Origin: Simkaniaceae bacterium
GTDB lineage: Bacteria > Chlamydiota > Chlamydiia > Chlamydiales > Simkaniaceae
Direction of reading: 5' to 3'
NCBI GenBank assembly: GCA_030064985.1
Contig: JASJDV010000010.1
Span: forward strand, 26,544-90,543
Length of the DNA: 64,000 bases
Numbering within the stretch: the stretch's first letter is position 1; every line of letters begins with the position of its first letter. The notes beneath the pieces were generated by a model. That model saw only the letters and a list, made by a program, of their open reading frames with translations, searched no databases and had not been told where the DNA came from. Of the stretch, positions 30,106 through 40,701 are shown piece by piece. A program made the translations under genes and the position numbers.

Positions 30106-32620
30106 CGATGTTGAGGAGTTTGTCCGGAATAAAAATCACCTTGACAACATCGCCTGTAAGATATTTCAACATCTTTTTATCTTTTTGAACGGCTTCTAAA
30201 AGAGACGCCTCCGTTCGTCCTTTTGGGAGTTCCCACCTCCCTCGCAACTTCCCATTCACTTGAATCACATAAGTCACACCATCTTCTGTGAGATATTTAG
30301 GATCCGCTTTTGGAAACGGTGCATATGTTAAAGATTCTCGATGTCCAAAATGTTCCCAACACTCTTCAGCCAAGTGAGGCGCAAAAGAAGAAAGGGCTAT
30401 CGTCGCCATTTCAAGAGCTTTTTTGGGATAGACTTCGAGCTTTGTGAACGCATTGACAAATTCCATCATTTTCGAAATCGCCGTATTGAATAACATCTCT
30501 TCAATATCTTGTTGAACTCCTTGGACAAGCTTATGAGCCAGCTTCATCCCCTCTAGATGTTCTTCATCGCATACTTTCTCCGACACGATAAGAGCATAGA
30601 ACCGATCAAGAAAACGACGACATCCATTTATCGCTTTGCTATTCCAAAGTTTTTCCTTATCAAAAGGCCCCATAAACATTTCATAAAGACGCAGGGAATC
30701 GGCGCCATATTCTTCGATAATTTCATCGGGAGAAACACCATTGAGCTTTGACTTTGACATTTTTTCGACCATTTCGATGAGATCTGTCTGCCCTTCAGCT
30801 TCCTCGGGAAAAACATAACCTCCCCCGGGTTTTTTAAAAGACTTTGCTGTAACAAGGCCTTGGTTTCGGAGAGTTTGAAAAGGTTCTAGGGTAGAAACAT
30901 AGCTGCAATCATAAAGAACCTTATGCCAAAAGCGCGCATAAAGAAGATGCAGAACAGCATGCTCTACTCCCCCCACATACATATCGACCGGCATCCAATA
31001 TTTTTCTTCTTTTTCTCCCCAAGCCCTTCTTTGATTTAAAGGGTCACAAAAGCGGAGATAATACCAACAAGACCCTGCCCATTGAGGCATCGTATTGGTT
31101 TCTCTTTGTACTTTTTTTCCTGTTTTGGGATCAGTCACGTTAATCCAATCGGGAACATTATCAAGAGGCGTTTTCCCTTCACCCCGCGGTTTGTAGTCTG
31201 TAAGTTCTGGAAGAGTGAGGGGGAGTTCATCGAGGGCGAGAGTCCGTTTAGACCCATCTTCAAAATGGAGAATCGGAAAGGGTTCTCCCCAGTATCTCTG
31301 CCTTGAAAAAAGCCAATCTCGAAGCCTATAAGTCACATACCTTGCACCCCATTGGTTTTCTTCGAGCCAATCTGCAACGGCTTCCTTGGCTTCTTCCATC
31401 TGAAGGCCAGTTATATCGAGTTTAGCACTTTTTCCGTTAATAATAGTGCCACCACCAGTCCAATACCTTTTCCCCGCTAAGATTTCTAAACGCACCTCTT
31501 CTTTTGTCATCCCTTCTGGGATATCCTCTAGACTAGGATCATAGAGAGGAACAACTGCTAGGCCATACTTCTTGGTAAATGCAAAGTCACGTGCATCTCC
31601 ACCAGGAACACCCATCACAGCACCTGTTCCGTAGCCCATCAAGACATAATCAGCCACCCAAATGGGAATGCGCTCATCGTTTATGGGATGGATCGCATAA
31701 GCGCCCGTCCAAACTCCTGTTTTCTCTTTTGCTAATTCTGTTCTTTCAAAGTCACTCTTTTTTGCTGTTTCTTTGAGGTAAGCTTCTACAGCTTTCATCT
31801 GATCAGGCGTTGTGATTTCTTTTACCAACGGATGCTCCGGAGACATTACAAGAAACGTTGTTCCAAAAATCGTATCATGACGCGTTGTGAATACAGTAAT
31901 GGGCTGCTTGGTTTCGTTTTCTAAGAAAGTAACCTTTGCTCCTTTGCTACGGCCAATCCAATTTCTTTGGAGCGTCTTTAAAGAGTCTGGCCAATCGAGA
32001 AGATCTAGATCTTTAAGCAAACGCTCTGCATAGTCAGTGATTTTTAAAACCCACTGACGCAAAGGGCGTCTTTCGACAGGATACCCCCCCTCTTTAGCCT
32101 TTCCCTCTTCCACCTCTTCATTGGCGAGAACTGTTCCTAGAGCGGGACAAAAATTGACAAGGATTTCTGCCTCGTAAGCCAATCCTTTGTCATAAAGCTT
32201 CGTAAAAATCCATTGGGTCCACTTATAGTAGTCGGGATCACTTGTTGCAAACTCACGGTCCCAGTCATAACTGAAACCTAAGGACTGAAGCTGCTTTCGA
32301 TAAGTATTGATGTTTTTTTCAGTAGTGTCTTTTGGATGAATTCCCACGCGCATTGCATATTGCTCAGCCTGCAGGCCAAAACTATCCCACCCCATGGGAT
32401 GAAGGACGTTATATCCTTGTTGCCGCTTATACCGGGCCAGAATATCAGTCGCAGTGTATCCCGTTACATGCCCCACATGTAAACCTGCACCTGAAGGATA
32501 AGGAAACATATCCAAAATATAGTATTTCGGTTTAAAGGGATCCATCTCTGCTTTAAAAAGTTTTTTTTCTCTCCAGAGCTGCTGCCACTTCTTTTCAATT
32601 TCTACATGATTGTACTTCAT
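30092..32620 (-). CDS. leuS: Leucyl-tRNA synthetase
   Basis: MFPYPSGAGLHVGHVTGYTATDI (HIGH), KMSKSKLNGVSPDEII (KMSKS), editing domain. Confidence 0.97.
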   Translation of the reverse strand: MKYNHVEIEKKWQQLWREKKLFKAEMDPFKPKYYILDMFPYPSGAGLHVGHVTGYTATDILARYKRQQGYNVLHPMGWDSFGLQAEQYAMRVGIHPKDTTEKNINTYRKQLQSLGFSYDWDREFATSDPDYYKWTQWIFTKLYDKGLAYEAEILVNFCPALGTVLANEEVEEGKAKEGGYPVERRPLRQWVLKITDYAERLLKDLDLLDWPDSLKTLQRNWIGRSKGAKVTFLENETKQPITVFTTRHDTIFGTTFLVMSPEHPLVKEITTPDQMKAVEAYLKETAKKSDFERTELAKEKTGVWTGAYAIHPINDERIPIWVADYVLMGYGTGAVMGVPGGDARDFAFTKKYGLAVVPLYDPSLEDIPEGMTKEEVRLEILAGKRYWTGGGTIINGKSAKLDITGLQMEEAKEAVADWLEENQWGARYVTYRLRDWLFSRQRYWGEPFPILHFEDGSKRTLALDELPLTLPELTDYKPRGEGKTPLDNVPDWINVTDPKTGKKVQRETNTMPQWAGSCWYYLRFCDPLNQRRAWGEKEEKYWMPVDMYVGGVEHAVLHLLYARFWHKVLYDCSYVSTLEPFQTLRNQGLVTAKSFKKPGGGYVFPEEAEGQTDLIEMVEKMSKSKLNGVSPDEIIEEYGADSLRLYEMFMGPFDKEKLWNSKAINGCRRFLDRFYALIVSEKVCDEEHLEGMKLAHKLVQGVQQDIEEMLFNTAISKMMEFVNAFTKLEVYPKKALEMATIALSSFAPHLAEECWEHFGHRESLTYAPFPKADPKYLTEDGVTYVIQVNGKLRGRWELPKGRTEASLLEAVQKDKKMLKYLTGDVVKVIFIPDKLLNIVVKG

Positions 32621-32846
32621 TGCTCTTTAGCGTTTATTTTTTGATTTAAAATAACAAGCTTCTAAAAAAAAAGATAGCCTGCATTTTCATAACCTCAAAA
32701 ATCTATCGATGAGTATTTTTATCAGAGAAATTTAATAAATTAAGCAAATGAATGATTTTCACCTCTACTTGCAATAAATAATATTCTTTCCTATTATGTT
32801 GATGGAAAGGCAATGCAAAACCTATTTTTAAGGACAATCAAGACAA

Positions 32847-34289
32847 ATGATCGAGACAAATTTTAGAAAAAATAAGATCAATCTTGAAGACTATGACTAT
32901 CAAAAAGATATTCAAAATCGTGTCCTAATGTCCCATTTTTCTACAGAAGATTTAGAGGTTTTAGAAGAAATCGTTTATAGCTCTCAAAAGATCCCGATGA
33001 GTCGTCTCGTCAACCAACTCGATAAAAATCTTGATAAACTACGAGTGATTCTTGAAAAATTATCTAAAACTGGTCTCTTTAAGATTGAGGAGGATACAGT
33101 TGTTGTCGATAAAGAGATGCGCAAATATTTTGAAACACAAATCCAAAAATTTGAAGAAGACTTCACTCCTGGAATAGAATTCCTTCAGGCTCTTTTGAAA
33201 AAAGTGCCCATTCATGTCCTACCCAATTGGTATCCTATTCCAAGAACGTCAAACAATATTTTTCACTCTTTGATCGAAAAATATCTTGAGACCCCCCAAA
33301 CCTTCCAAAGGTATCTTACCGAGCTCAACCTAGGTAATCCTATCCTCAATGGGATTGTGACTGATCTTTTTGAAGCTCCAGACTACAAGATGTATTCGTC
33401 TGATATCCGAGTGAAATACAAGGTATCTAAAGAAACTTTTGAAGAGCATCTCCTTTACTTAGAATTTAACCTCGTTTGCTGCCTTGTTTATGAGAAAAAA
33501 GATGGAGAATGGGTCGAAGCTGTCACTTTATTTAAAGAGTGGAAAGATTACCTTAGCTTCTTGAAAAAAACTCAGCCTAAACAGATTGCAAACAAAAATG
33601 AAATCAAAAGAACGCGTCCTCATGACTTTTCGTTTGCTGAAGATATGTCCAAATTGCTAGCTCTTTCTATGACGAAACCCCTTTATCTCAGATTAAATAA
33701 AGAAGAAGAATGGGTCTTCGAAAAAGCTCCAGCAAATATTGTGGCTAAACAATGTAAAGGGTTTGATCTCAAGACAGAAGAAGGTCAAGCGCATTTCCAT
33801 TGCTACATGTCAAAAGTTATTAAAAAACTCCTTTTCTTAAAACTTGGCCAGATTAAAGGAAACCAACTCACTGCTTCAGATGAAGCAGAAGAATGGCTAG
33901 CGCTCCCCGTTGAAAAGCGGGCCTTGAACACTTACAAAGTGACTCTTGCCCATTATCCTTTTACAGCATTCGCAAAAGAAATCTGTACAGAAAGAAACAT
34001 CCATGAAATTGAAAAGAGTATCAGCCGTATCCTCGACTCTAGCTGGGTCCTTTTCGAAGATTTTTTACATGGTGTTATCGCACCTATCAGTGAAAATAGT
34101 AAGATGTCACTGAAAAAAACGGGGCGCTATTGGAAATACTCTCTTCCTAATTATTCTGAAGATGAAATAGCGCTCATCCGTCTCATTATCTACGACTGGC
34201 TATTTCAAGGAGGAATTGTCGCCACAGGTTCTTACCAGGGTAAAGAATGTCTTCGCATCACCTCTTTTGGACAGTCAATGTTTGGCTAA
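32847..34289 (+). CDS. Conserved hypothetical protein with winged-helix-like segments
   Basis: Single intact 480 aa ORF with AAGGA-like RBS; repeated helical segments reminiscent of winged helix (SSQKIPMSRLVNQLDKNLDKLRVILEKLSKTGLFKIEEDTVVV); no family recognised with confidence. Confidence 0.55.
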   Translation: MIETNFRKNKINLEDYDYQKDIQNRVLMSHFSTEDLEVLEEIVYSSQKIPMSRLVNQLDKNLDKLRVILEKLSKTGLFKIEEDTVVVDKEMRKYFETQIQKFEEDFTPGIEFLQALLKKVPIHVLPNWYPIPRTSNNIFHSLIEKYLETPQTFQRYLTELNLGNPILNGIVTDLFEAPDYKMYSSDIRVKYKVSKETFEEHLLYLEFNLVCCLVYEKKDGEWVEAVTLFKEWKDYLSFLKKTQPKQIANKNEIKRTRPHDFSFAEDMSKLLALSMTKPLYLRLNKEEEWVFEKAPANIVAKQCKGFDLKTEEGQAHFHCYMSKVIKKLLFLKLGQIKGNQLTASDEAEEWLALPVEKRALNTYKVTLAHYPFTAFAKEICTERNIHEIEKSISRILDSSWVLFEDFLHGVIAPISENSKMSLKKTGRYWKYSLPNYSEDEIALIRLIIYDWLFQGGIVATGSYQGKECLRITSFGQSMFG

Positions 34290-34335
34290 GGTGCATTTCT
34301 TGCAACATTAAATGAAAAGAAAGCGGAACTTGCCC

Positions 34336-34650
34336 TTATCCCCCAAAGGGAAGGTTTCCAAGGTCAAGACCACTTAATCCTGATGTGAGAGAATTGTCTT
34401 CAATTTTTCTAGAAGCATCACTGAATGCAACAATAATGAGATCTTGTAGCCCTTCAATATCTTCGGGATCGATGCATTCGGGATTGATAGAAAGTTTTTT
34501 AATTTCTTTTTCTCCTGAAAGAGTGATTTGAACAAGACCATTTCCTGAAGAGCCTGTGACTTCTAGGGTCTGCCTGTCTTTTTGTATTTTAGCCATTTGC
34601 TCTTGGAACATCTTTGCTTGTTTCTTCATTTTCGAGTAGCCACTGCCCAT
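34336..34650 (-). CDS. ybaB: YbaB/EbfC nucleoid-associated protein
   Basis: MGSGYSKMKKQAKMFQEQMAKIQKD...VTGSSGNGLVQITLSGEKEIKKLSINPECI; adjacent to dnaX. Confidence 0.93.
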   Translation of the reverse strand: MGSGYSKMKKQAKMFQEQMAKIQKDRQTLEVTGSSGNGLVQITLSGEKEIKKLSINPECIDPEDIEGLQDLIIVAFSDASRKIEDNSLTSGLSGLDLGNLPFGG

Positions 34651-34696
34651 GATAAACCTCAAATTTAGTTTGCAGCGTTAGCTTAACAGAAAAACA

Positions 34697-36079
34697 CTAC
34701 TTTTTCAAGGAACCATTTAGCTCCACACTAGCAAAGCGCATCACCTGGTCATGTTTAATCTTTTCTTGAATGGCATAGGAAGGAGGCGTTTCAGGAGGCG
34801 GAAGTGAATCTGCACTAATAGGCTTAGGATCGGGCGTTTCAGGGAAAAAGGGAACCTCTTCAATAGGTTGCGCAGGTTCTTCTATTTTTGGAGGGGAAAA
34901 ATGAGCTGCGGTTTTCTGAATGGGGAGAGGGGCAGTTGTGACCTTACTCATTTGAGAGGCTTCATTTTTTAGAGCTTCGAGGCGGTCAACGAGAAACTCT
35001 AACGGAATCTTTTTCATACTACGGATGATATGAAGGAAAACAACTTCAAGATGGATCCGTTTAAAAGGGGTCCGTTGCCCTCTTTCCATGGCATCGATGA
35101 GATAATCGAGGATTTCTAAGATCTGATGTGTAGAGTAAATTTTTGCAGAAGTCGTGTAAGACAGAAAAGGGGGGGCTTCGCCCATTTGAACCCTTGCAAT
35201 TATTCGAAAATGTTCTGCTAAACTTTCAAGGACATGTTGAAGATGGGCGCCTTCTTTAAAAAGCACTTCAGTCAATGAAAAAGCGGCAGCAAGATCGTAT
35301 TTTGAAGCCGCTTGATCGAGTCTAAAGAAAAAATCGGTTTGAATCAGACCAAGAGCTTTAATTGCATGGCTTCTTGTAATCGGCGGCTCTTCAAAACAAA
35401 TGAGTTGATCGAAGAGAGATTCTGCATCCCGAAGTGATCCCTCAGCCTGCCCTGCTAAAACTCTTAGGGCCCCTTCTTCAATAGCAATATTGAGTTGCTT
35501 TGCAATCGAGGCAAGCTTAGTTTCGATTTTTTCAGGCGTGATTCTTTTGAGGTCGAAGCGTTGGCAGCGGGATAAGATTGTAGGCAGAACCTTATGAGGT
35601 TCCGTGGTCGCAAAAAAGAAAAGCGCGTGGGAGGGAGGCTCTTCGAGTGTTTTAAGCAGAGCATTAAAAGCCTCTTTCGTTAACATATGGACTTCATCGA
35701 TAATATAAATTTTATAATTTCCATTGGAAGCTGCATAACCAACTGTTTCGTTTAAGTTACGGATATCATCGATCCCTCGGTTAGAGGCTCCATCGATTTC
35801 AATAACATCTAAAGAAGATCCTGAAATAATTTCCGTGCAAGAACAGCACTGATTACAGGGTTCTACATCGGGGGATAGATTTTCACAATTGATAGCTTTT
35901 GCAAAGAGGCGGGCTAAAGTTGTTTTTCCTGTTCCCCGCGTGCCACAAAAAAGGTAGGCATGCCCAACTCTACCCAGACGCATTGTATTCTTTAACGTTT
36001 GAACAATGGCTTCTTGTTCAAAAACCTCTGAGAATTTCTTTGGGCGGAATTTTTTTGCAATGACTTGATATCCACTCAT
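34697..36079 (-). CDS. dnaX: DNA polymerase III gamma/tau subunit
   Basis: YQVIAKKFRPKKFSEVFEQEAIVQTLKN, Walker A GTRGTGKTTLARLFAKA, IIDEVHMLTKEAFNALLKTLEEPP; zinc-binding cysteines. Confidence 0.95.
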   Translation of the reverse strand: MSGYQVIAKKFRPKKFSEVFEQEAIVQTLKNTMRLGRVGHAYLFCGTRGTGKTTLARLFAKAINCENLSPDVEPCNQCCSCTEIISGSSLDVIEIDGASNRGIDDIRNLNETVGYAASNGNYKIYIIDEVHMLTKEAFNALLKTLEEPPSHALFFFATTEPHKVLPTILSRCQRFDLKRITPEKIETKLASIAKQLNIAIEEGALRVLAGQAEGSLRDAESLFDQLICFEEPPITRSHAIKALGLIQTDFFFRLDQAASKYDLAAAFSLTEVLFKEGAHLQHVLESLAEHFRIIARVQMGEAPPFLSYTTSAKIYSTHQILEILDYLIDAMERGQRTPFKRIHLEVVFLHIIRSMKKIPLEFLVDRLEALKNEASQMSKVTTAPLPIQKTAAHFSPPKIEEPAQPIEEVPFFPETPDPKPISADSLPPPETPPSYAIQEKIKHDQVMRFASVELNGSLKK

Positions 36080-36267
36080 ATTAGGTCCTTTTAAAGCAAT
36101 TGTGACTTGGTAGCTCATAAATTTCAAGTTTGATATAGTGCCATTGTTTTAAAAATACCTAGATAATAAAGCGATTTTTTTATGGTTGAAACCTGGAACT
36201 TGAACAAATCATGCCTATGTATAGATTTGAACTTTTAAATTGAAAACACTATAGATTAAAGATAGAT

Positions 36268-38382
36268 ATGCCCGAAGAATCGAAAGACAAGCCTAAATGG
36301 CAACGTTATTTAAAAGAAAGAAGCTTTGGTAAGCGCCTTCTTCTAGGGCTTGCCATTCTTCTTTCTCTTGCTATTTTCATCCACTTCAAAGAAGTGCGTG
36401 TAGAAATGCTTGAACTCGATAGCAAGGCTAAAAATTGTATCGTTGCTCAGGTGAATTTTGAATTTCCTGACGAAGAAGGGACAGTGGTTCTTCGACAAGA
36501 ATCTGCACGTGATATTGGAGCTATTTTTCGCTTAGATCCTAAAACCATCGATCAGTGGCGCTACCAGTTTGAGAATTATTTGATGAATAATCCTAACTGG
36601 CGCAATCTTCTTCTAGAAACAACCTTTGAAAAGCTCTACTACGGAGCTGATGAGTTGAAAGATCTCATACAGAGCCTCCGGTTTACTGATATGAGAACGC
36701 TGCAAAGACTCAAATCTCTCGATTTATTGACTCCTGAATATTATCCCCTTCCTTCAACATTTAACGGACAGTCAGCAAATTTTCCTGAAGATTTTTGGGG
36801 AAATATTCAAAATCGCTTGGTTAAGAAAAATCATAACGCTGCCATGATCACATTCATTTTGAATCATATGCGGAGTGTGCATTGGCTCCTTGATAAGGAT
36901 ACGTCAGCCCAAAGAAATTTGCGAAAAATGGTCCAAGCAACTGTTCCTGAACGACTCAGCCAGATTAAGGTAGGAAGCCGGATTGTTGACCAAGGCGAGA
37001 AGGTCACGCAAAAGCACATAGCCATGATTCAGGCAATGAAAAAAGCCTTAGCTGAAAAGCAGAAAATTTGGGGTCTTTTGCCTCTTCTGAGTAGCTTGAT
37101 TTTTGCAACCATTGTTACTCTGATCGGAGGCCTTTATTTTAGAAATAGTCACAAGGAGCTTGTGAATAATATTTACAAGCTCTTTTTGTATGTGACGATT
37201 ATTATTCTAACCCTTCTTATGTCCAAGGTTACCGAATTTTTTCTTTTGCAGGATACGGGCGGTCTTTTAGAGGGTGTTCGTTATCCCCTTTTTATTCCCT
37301 TTGCTGCGATTCTTTTTTGCGTTCTTTTAAATGCTGAAATTGCCCTTTTTTCCACCTGTTTCTTATCTGTGATTTTAGGCCTTTCTTTAGCGGTCGATCA
37401 TAGTCGCTTTATTGTGATTAACCTCACAGCAGGAGTTGTTGCGATCCTTGTATCGCGACACTTAAGAAAACGGAAGGAGGTTTTTGTTGTTTGTGGAAAA
37501 GTTTGGCTGTGCTGCATTCCAATCTTTTTTGTTTACAATTTTGCTCAGGACGCTCTCTGGAATTTTTTCATTCTCTCTGACTTGGTGAGTACCTTTGCTT
37601 TTCTTGTTGTTACTTCTATTTTAATTGTGGGACTGCTCCCCATTTTAGAATCTATCTTCCATGTTATGACCGATATCACCCTTATGGAATACATGGACCC
37701 TAATAGTAAACTTCTCCGTCGTTTGGGTGTTGAAGCTCCGGGAACTTATCAACATTCACTTGTTGTGGGAAGTATTTCTGAAGCAGCTGCGCAAGCAATT
37801 GGTGCGAATGGGCTTTTCTGCCGTGTTTCCACTCTCTATCATGACATAGGAAAACTCTCTAACCCCCACTATTTTACCGAGAATCAAATGGGAGGCTTTA
37901 ATATACACCAACTCCTCACGCCCCAGGAGTCTGCCCAGTTAATCATTGCCCACGTGAGTGAAGGTGAAGGTTTAGCTAGAAAACATGGCCTACCCAGCCA
38001 TTTTATCGATATCATTCGAGAGCATCATGGAACAACACTTGTCTACTATTTCTTCTGCAAGCAAGTAAAGCAGATGGGAGGACATGTCGATGCTGTCGAT
38101 GAGACGTTCTTCCGCTATCCTGGTCCCAAGCCTCGGACCAAAGAATCAGCCATTATCATGATGGCTGATACCATCGAAGCCGCTTCTCGCTCTTTAGAAG
38201 AGATCAATGAAGAGACGATCACCGAGCTTGTCAATCGTCTGATCGGCGAAAAGCTCGAAGATGGACAATTTGATGAGTGTCAACTCACATTTGATGAGTT
38301 TGGAATCGTTAAACGTGTTATCATCAAAACTTTAGCCGTTGCACGCCATCTCCGTATTAAATATCCTGTAAAGCAAACATAA
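36268..38382 (+). CDS. PgpH/YqfF-like 7TMR-HD membrane phosphodiesterase (putative c-di-AMP hydrolase)
   Basis: N-terminal TM plus extracytoplasmic region, 7TM block, HD domain LYHDIGKLSNPHYFTENQ...HVSEGEGLARKHGLP...IREHHGTTLVYYF...MMADTIEAASRSL. Confidence 0.9.
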   Translation: MPEESKDKPKWQRYLKERSFGKRLLLGLAILLSLAIFIHFKEVRVEMLELDSKAKNCIVAQVNFEFPDEEGTVVLRQESARDIGAIFRLDPKTIDQWRYQFENYLMNNPNWRNLLLETTFEKLYYGADELKDLIQSLRFTDMRTLQRLKSLDLLTPEYYPLPSTFNGQSANFPEDFWGNIQNRLVKKNHNAAMITFILNHMRSVHWLLDKDTSAQRNLRKMVQATVPERLSQIKVGSRIVDQGEKVTQKHIAMIQAMKKALAEKQKIWGLLPLLSSLIFATIVTLIGGLYFRNSHKELVNNIYKLFLYVTIIILTLLMSKVTEFFLLQDTGGLLEGVRYPLFIPFAAILFCVLLNAEIALFSTCFLSVILGLSLAVDHSRFIVINLTAGVVAILVSRHLRKRKEVFVVCGKVWLCCIPIFFVYNFAQDALWNFFILSDLVSTFAFLVVTSILIVGLLPILESIFHVMTDITLMEYMDPNSKLLRRLGVEAPGTYQHSLVVGSISEAAAQAIGANGLFCRVSTLYHDIGKLSNPHYFTENQMGGFNIHQLLTPQESAQLIIAHVSEGEGLARKHGLPSHFIDIIREHHGTTLVYYFFCKQVKQMGGHVDAVDETFFRYPGPKPRTKESAIIMMADTIEAASRSLEEINEETITELVNRLIGEKLEDGQFDECQLTFDEFGIVKRVIIKTLAVARHLRIKYPVKQT

Positions 38383-38391
38383 AATAACAAG

Positions 38392-40077
38392 CTAAGAAGA
38401 CAAATAGTTCTCTTTAAGATCATTCAATGCGGCTAAAAGCCGCTTTTTTTCTCGGTGGCGTACCAAGCCGTAAATTTTGATTTTGGGTTCTGTTCCCGAT
38501 GGACGGATGACGAATTTAGATTGATCTTCAAGGCGGAAAAGAATGACGTTCGATTTTGGAAGAGGGAGATGAGTGTTTCCCGTGAGATAATCTTCGATAT
38601 CGATCACTTTTTGTCCTTCGATTGCTTTTGGAGGATTGGCACGAAGCTCCTTCATCAATCTTTCCATTGTTTCCAGCCCCTCTTTTCCAGCCCTAAATTT
38701 CAACGAGAGTTGTTCTTCAAGGAAAGGGCCATATTTTTTATAAATTTCGGAAAGGAGATCGACGAGAGTTTTGTTTTGCAGCTTGAGCTGCAGCGCCATT
38801 TCAGCAATGAGACACGCAGCAATTGTGGCATCCTTATCGCGAGAGTGTGTTCCATAAAGAAAACCAAGCGATTCTTCTGCTCCAAAAAGAAAGGAAAACT
38901 CTTGGGAGTCTTCCCACTCATGAATCTTTTCTCCAATGTATTTAAAGCCAGTTAAAACTTCGAACGTTGTCACTCCATAAGATTCTGCAATAATTTTGAA
39001 GAGCTCGGTTGTAACAATTGTAGTTACAGTAGCACTGTTTTTAGGAAGGGATTTTGTATGACAAAGATAGAAAAGGCAGAGAGAAGCGATTTCATTTCCA
39101 TTTAAGATCATAGATTTTTCAGCGTGGCGAATCACAACGCCTAGTCGATCTGCATCGGGATCACTTGCAAAAAAAAGATCTCCTTTTTCTTTTAAAAGTT
39201 GTTGCATTCCTAGATTAAGAGCTTGCTTTTGTTCAGGATTGGGAAAATGGGCAGAAGGAAAATTTCCATCCGGAGTTTTTTGCGCCTCAACAAAAGAAAG
39301 AGAGGTAAATCCCCACTGTTTGAGCCCTTCAGGTAGAGTGGTCATGCCACAACCATGTAGAGGAGAATAGATGATTTTTAGCTTTTTTCCTTGTTTTTGA
39401 TTCGTAGCGCAATGGTTTTGGAGAGGCAGTAACGCTTCAAAATAAGCTGCATCCTCTTCATCTTCGACTTCATGGATCAAATTATCTTGAAAGTCTGTAA
39501 GTTTAACTTGGCTGAGGCTGTGGATTTTTTTGACCTCAGTCATAATCCCCGTGTCATGAGGAGGAACGACTTGTGCTCCATCGCTCCAGTACACTTTATA
39601 GCCATTATATTCTGGAGGGTTATGGGAAGCGGTAATCATCACTGCTGCTGTGCAACGGTGATAGCGACAGCCAAAAGAAACAAAAGGGGTAGGGCGAAAC
39701 TCTTTGGTGATAAAGACTGCAATACCATTTCCAGCTAAAACACGTGCAGTTTCCTCCGCAAATAGTCGCGAGTGATTCCTGGAATCGTAGCTAATAAAAA
39801 CCTTGGGGGTCTCCACCCTTTGAGAAAGGATGTAGCTCGCAAGCCCCTGCGTTGCTCTCTGAATTGTATATTTATTAAGCCGGTTAGTCCCAGGACCCAT
39901 CAAGCCGCGCATTCCCCCTGTTCCAAAAGCAATTGTGGTGTAGAAAGCATCAATTAGAGCTACAGGATCTTTTGCTTGAAGAGCGCGCACCTTTTTTTGG
40001 GTTGCAGCATCGTAAGGCTCTTTGAGCCATACTGCGACTTTCTCTTTAATTTCTGGTGGAAGTGATTCACTTATCAT
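38392..40077 (-). CDS. Phosphoglucomutase/phosphomannomutase (alpha-D-phosphohexomutase family)
   Basis: FGTGGMRGLMGPGTNRLN, TASHNPPEYNGYKVYW, DPDADRLGVV, RPSGTEPKIKIY. Confidence 0.93.
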   Translation of the reverse strand: MISESLPPEIKEKVAVWLKEPYDAATQKKVRALQAKDPVALIDAFYTTIAFGTGGMRGLMGPGTNRLNKYTIQRATQGLASYILSQRVETPKVFISYDSRNHSRLFAEETARVLAGNGIAVFITKEFRPTPFVSFGCRYHRCTAAVMITASHNPPEYNGYKVYWSDGAQVVPPHDTGIMTEVKKIHSLSQVKLTDFQDNLIHEVEDEEDAAYFEALLPLQNHCATNQKQGKKLKIIYSPLHGCGMTTLPEGLKQWGFTSLSFVEAQKTPDGNFPSAHFPNPEQKQALNLGMQQLLKEKGDLFFASDPDADRLGVVIRHAEKSMILNGNEIASLCLFYLCHTKSLPKNSATVTTIVTTELFKIIAESYGVTTFEVLTGFKYIGEKIHEWEDSQEFSFLFGAEESLGFLYGTHSRDKDATIAACLIAEMALQLKLQNKTLVDLLSEIYKKYGPFLEEQLSLKFRAGKEGLETMERLMKELRANPPKAIEGQKVIDIEDYLTGNTHLPLPKSNVILFRLEDQSKFVIRPSGTEPKIKIYGLVRHREKKRLLAALNDLKENYLSS

Positions 40078-40239
40078 GCTTTTCTTTTTACACTAGCCGA
40101 GGAAAAAATTCTCTATTTTTAACGAGCTTGTTATGCTCTTTTTTAAGAAGGTTTTTCCGAAAAGAGAAAGATCCATAGAGTTTTCCGCTTCGTTTTCTTG
40201 ATAGCTTATTTCAAAGTAAAAGATGTTAAGCGCTCTTCT

Positions 40240-40701
40240 CTAATAGGAAAAACGAGCAAATTTAAAGTCTATATCCCCTTTTGAGACAAGGGCTCCAGTA
40301 AGGCGCGGATTTTTAGAAAATTCCATTGTTTTAAAGTGGATAGGGATAATAGGCATCTCATCCATTAGAACTTTTTCAGCTGCAATGAGTATGCGCTTCC
40401 GCTTTTCAAAATCCACTTCATAATTTGAGGCTTCAAGCAAATCGATATACTCTTGGGACTCCCAATTGGTCAGATTCATCATATTACACTTGTACTTAAA
40501 GGATTGGAGTGTGTACACAGGATCCACATTAAAATTAAACTTCATCGTTGCAATCTGATAGTCTCCCTGTCGAACTGCAGTGAGATGGACAGGCCCATCT
40601 GATGGGAATAAAGTGACTTTGATTCCAAAAGCTTGTTGCCAAACCTGCTGAACTGCTTGCGAAATCTGAGAAAATTTTTCAGAGACTCTTGATTTTTTCA
40701 T
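40240..40701 (-). pseudogene. Truncated oligopeptide-binding protein (OppA/SBP_bac_5), C-terminal fragment only
   Basis: EKFSQISQAVQQVWQQAFGIKVTLFPSDGPVHLTAVRQGDYQIATMKFNFNVDPVYTLQSFKY...NLTNWESQEYIDLLEASN...EKVLMDEMPIIPIHF matches the end of SBP_bac_5 proteins; N-terminal two thirds absent, replaced by the ptsI 3' end. Confidence 0.75.
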
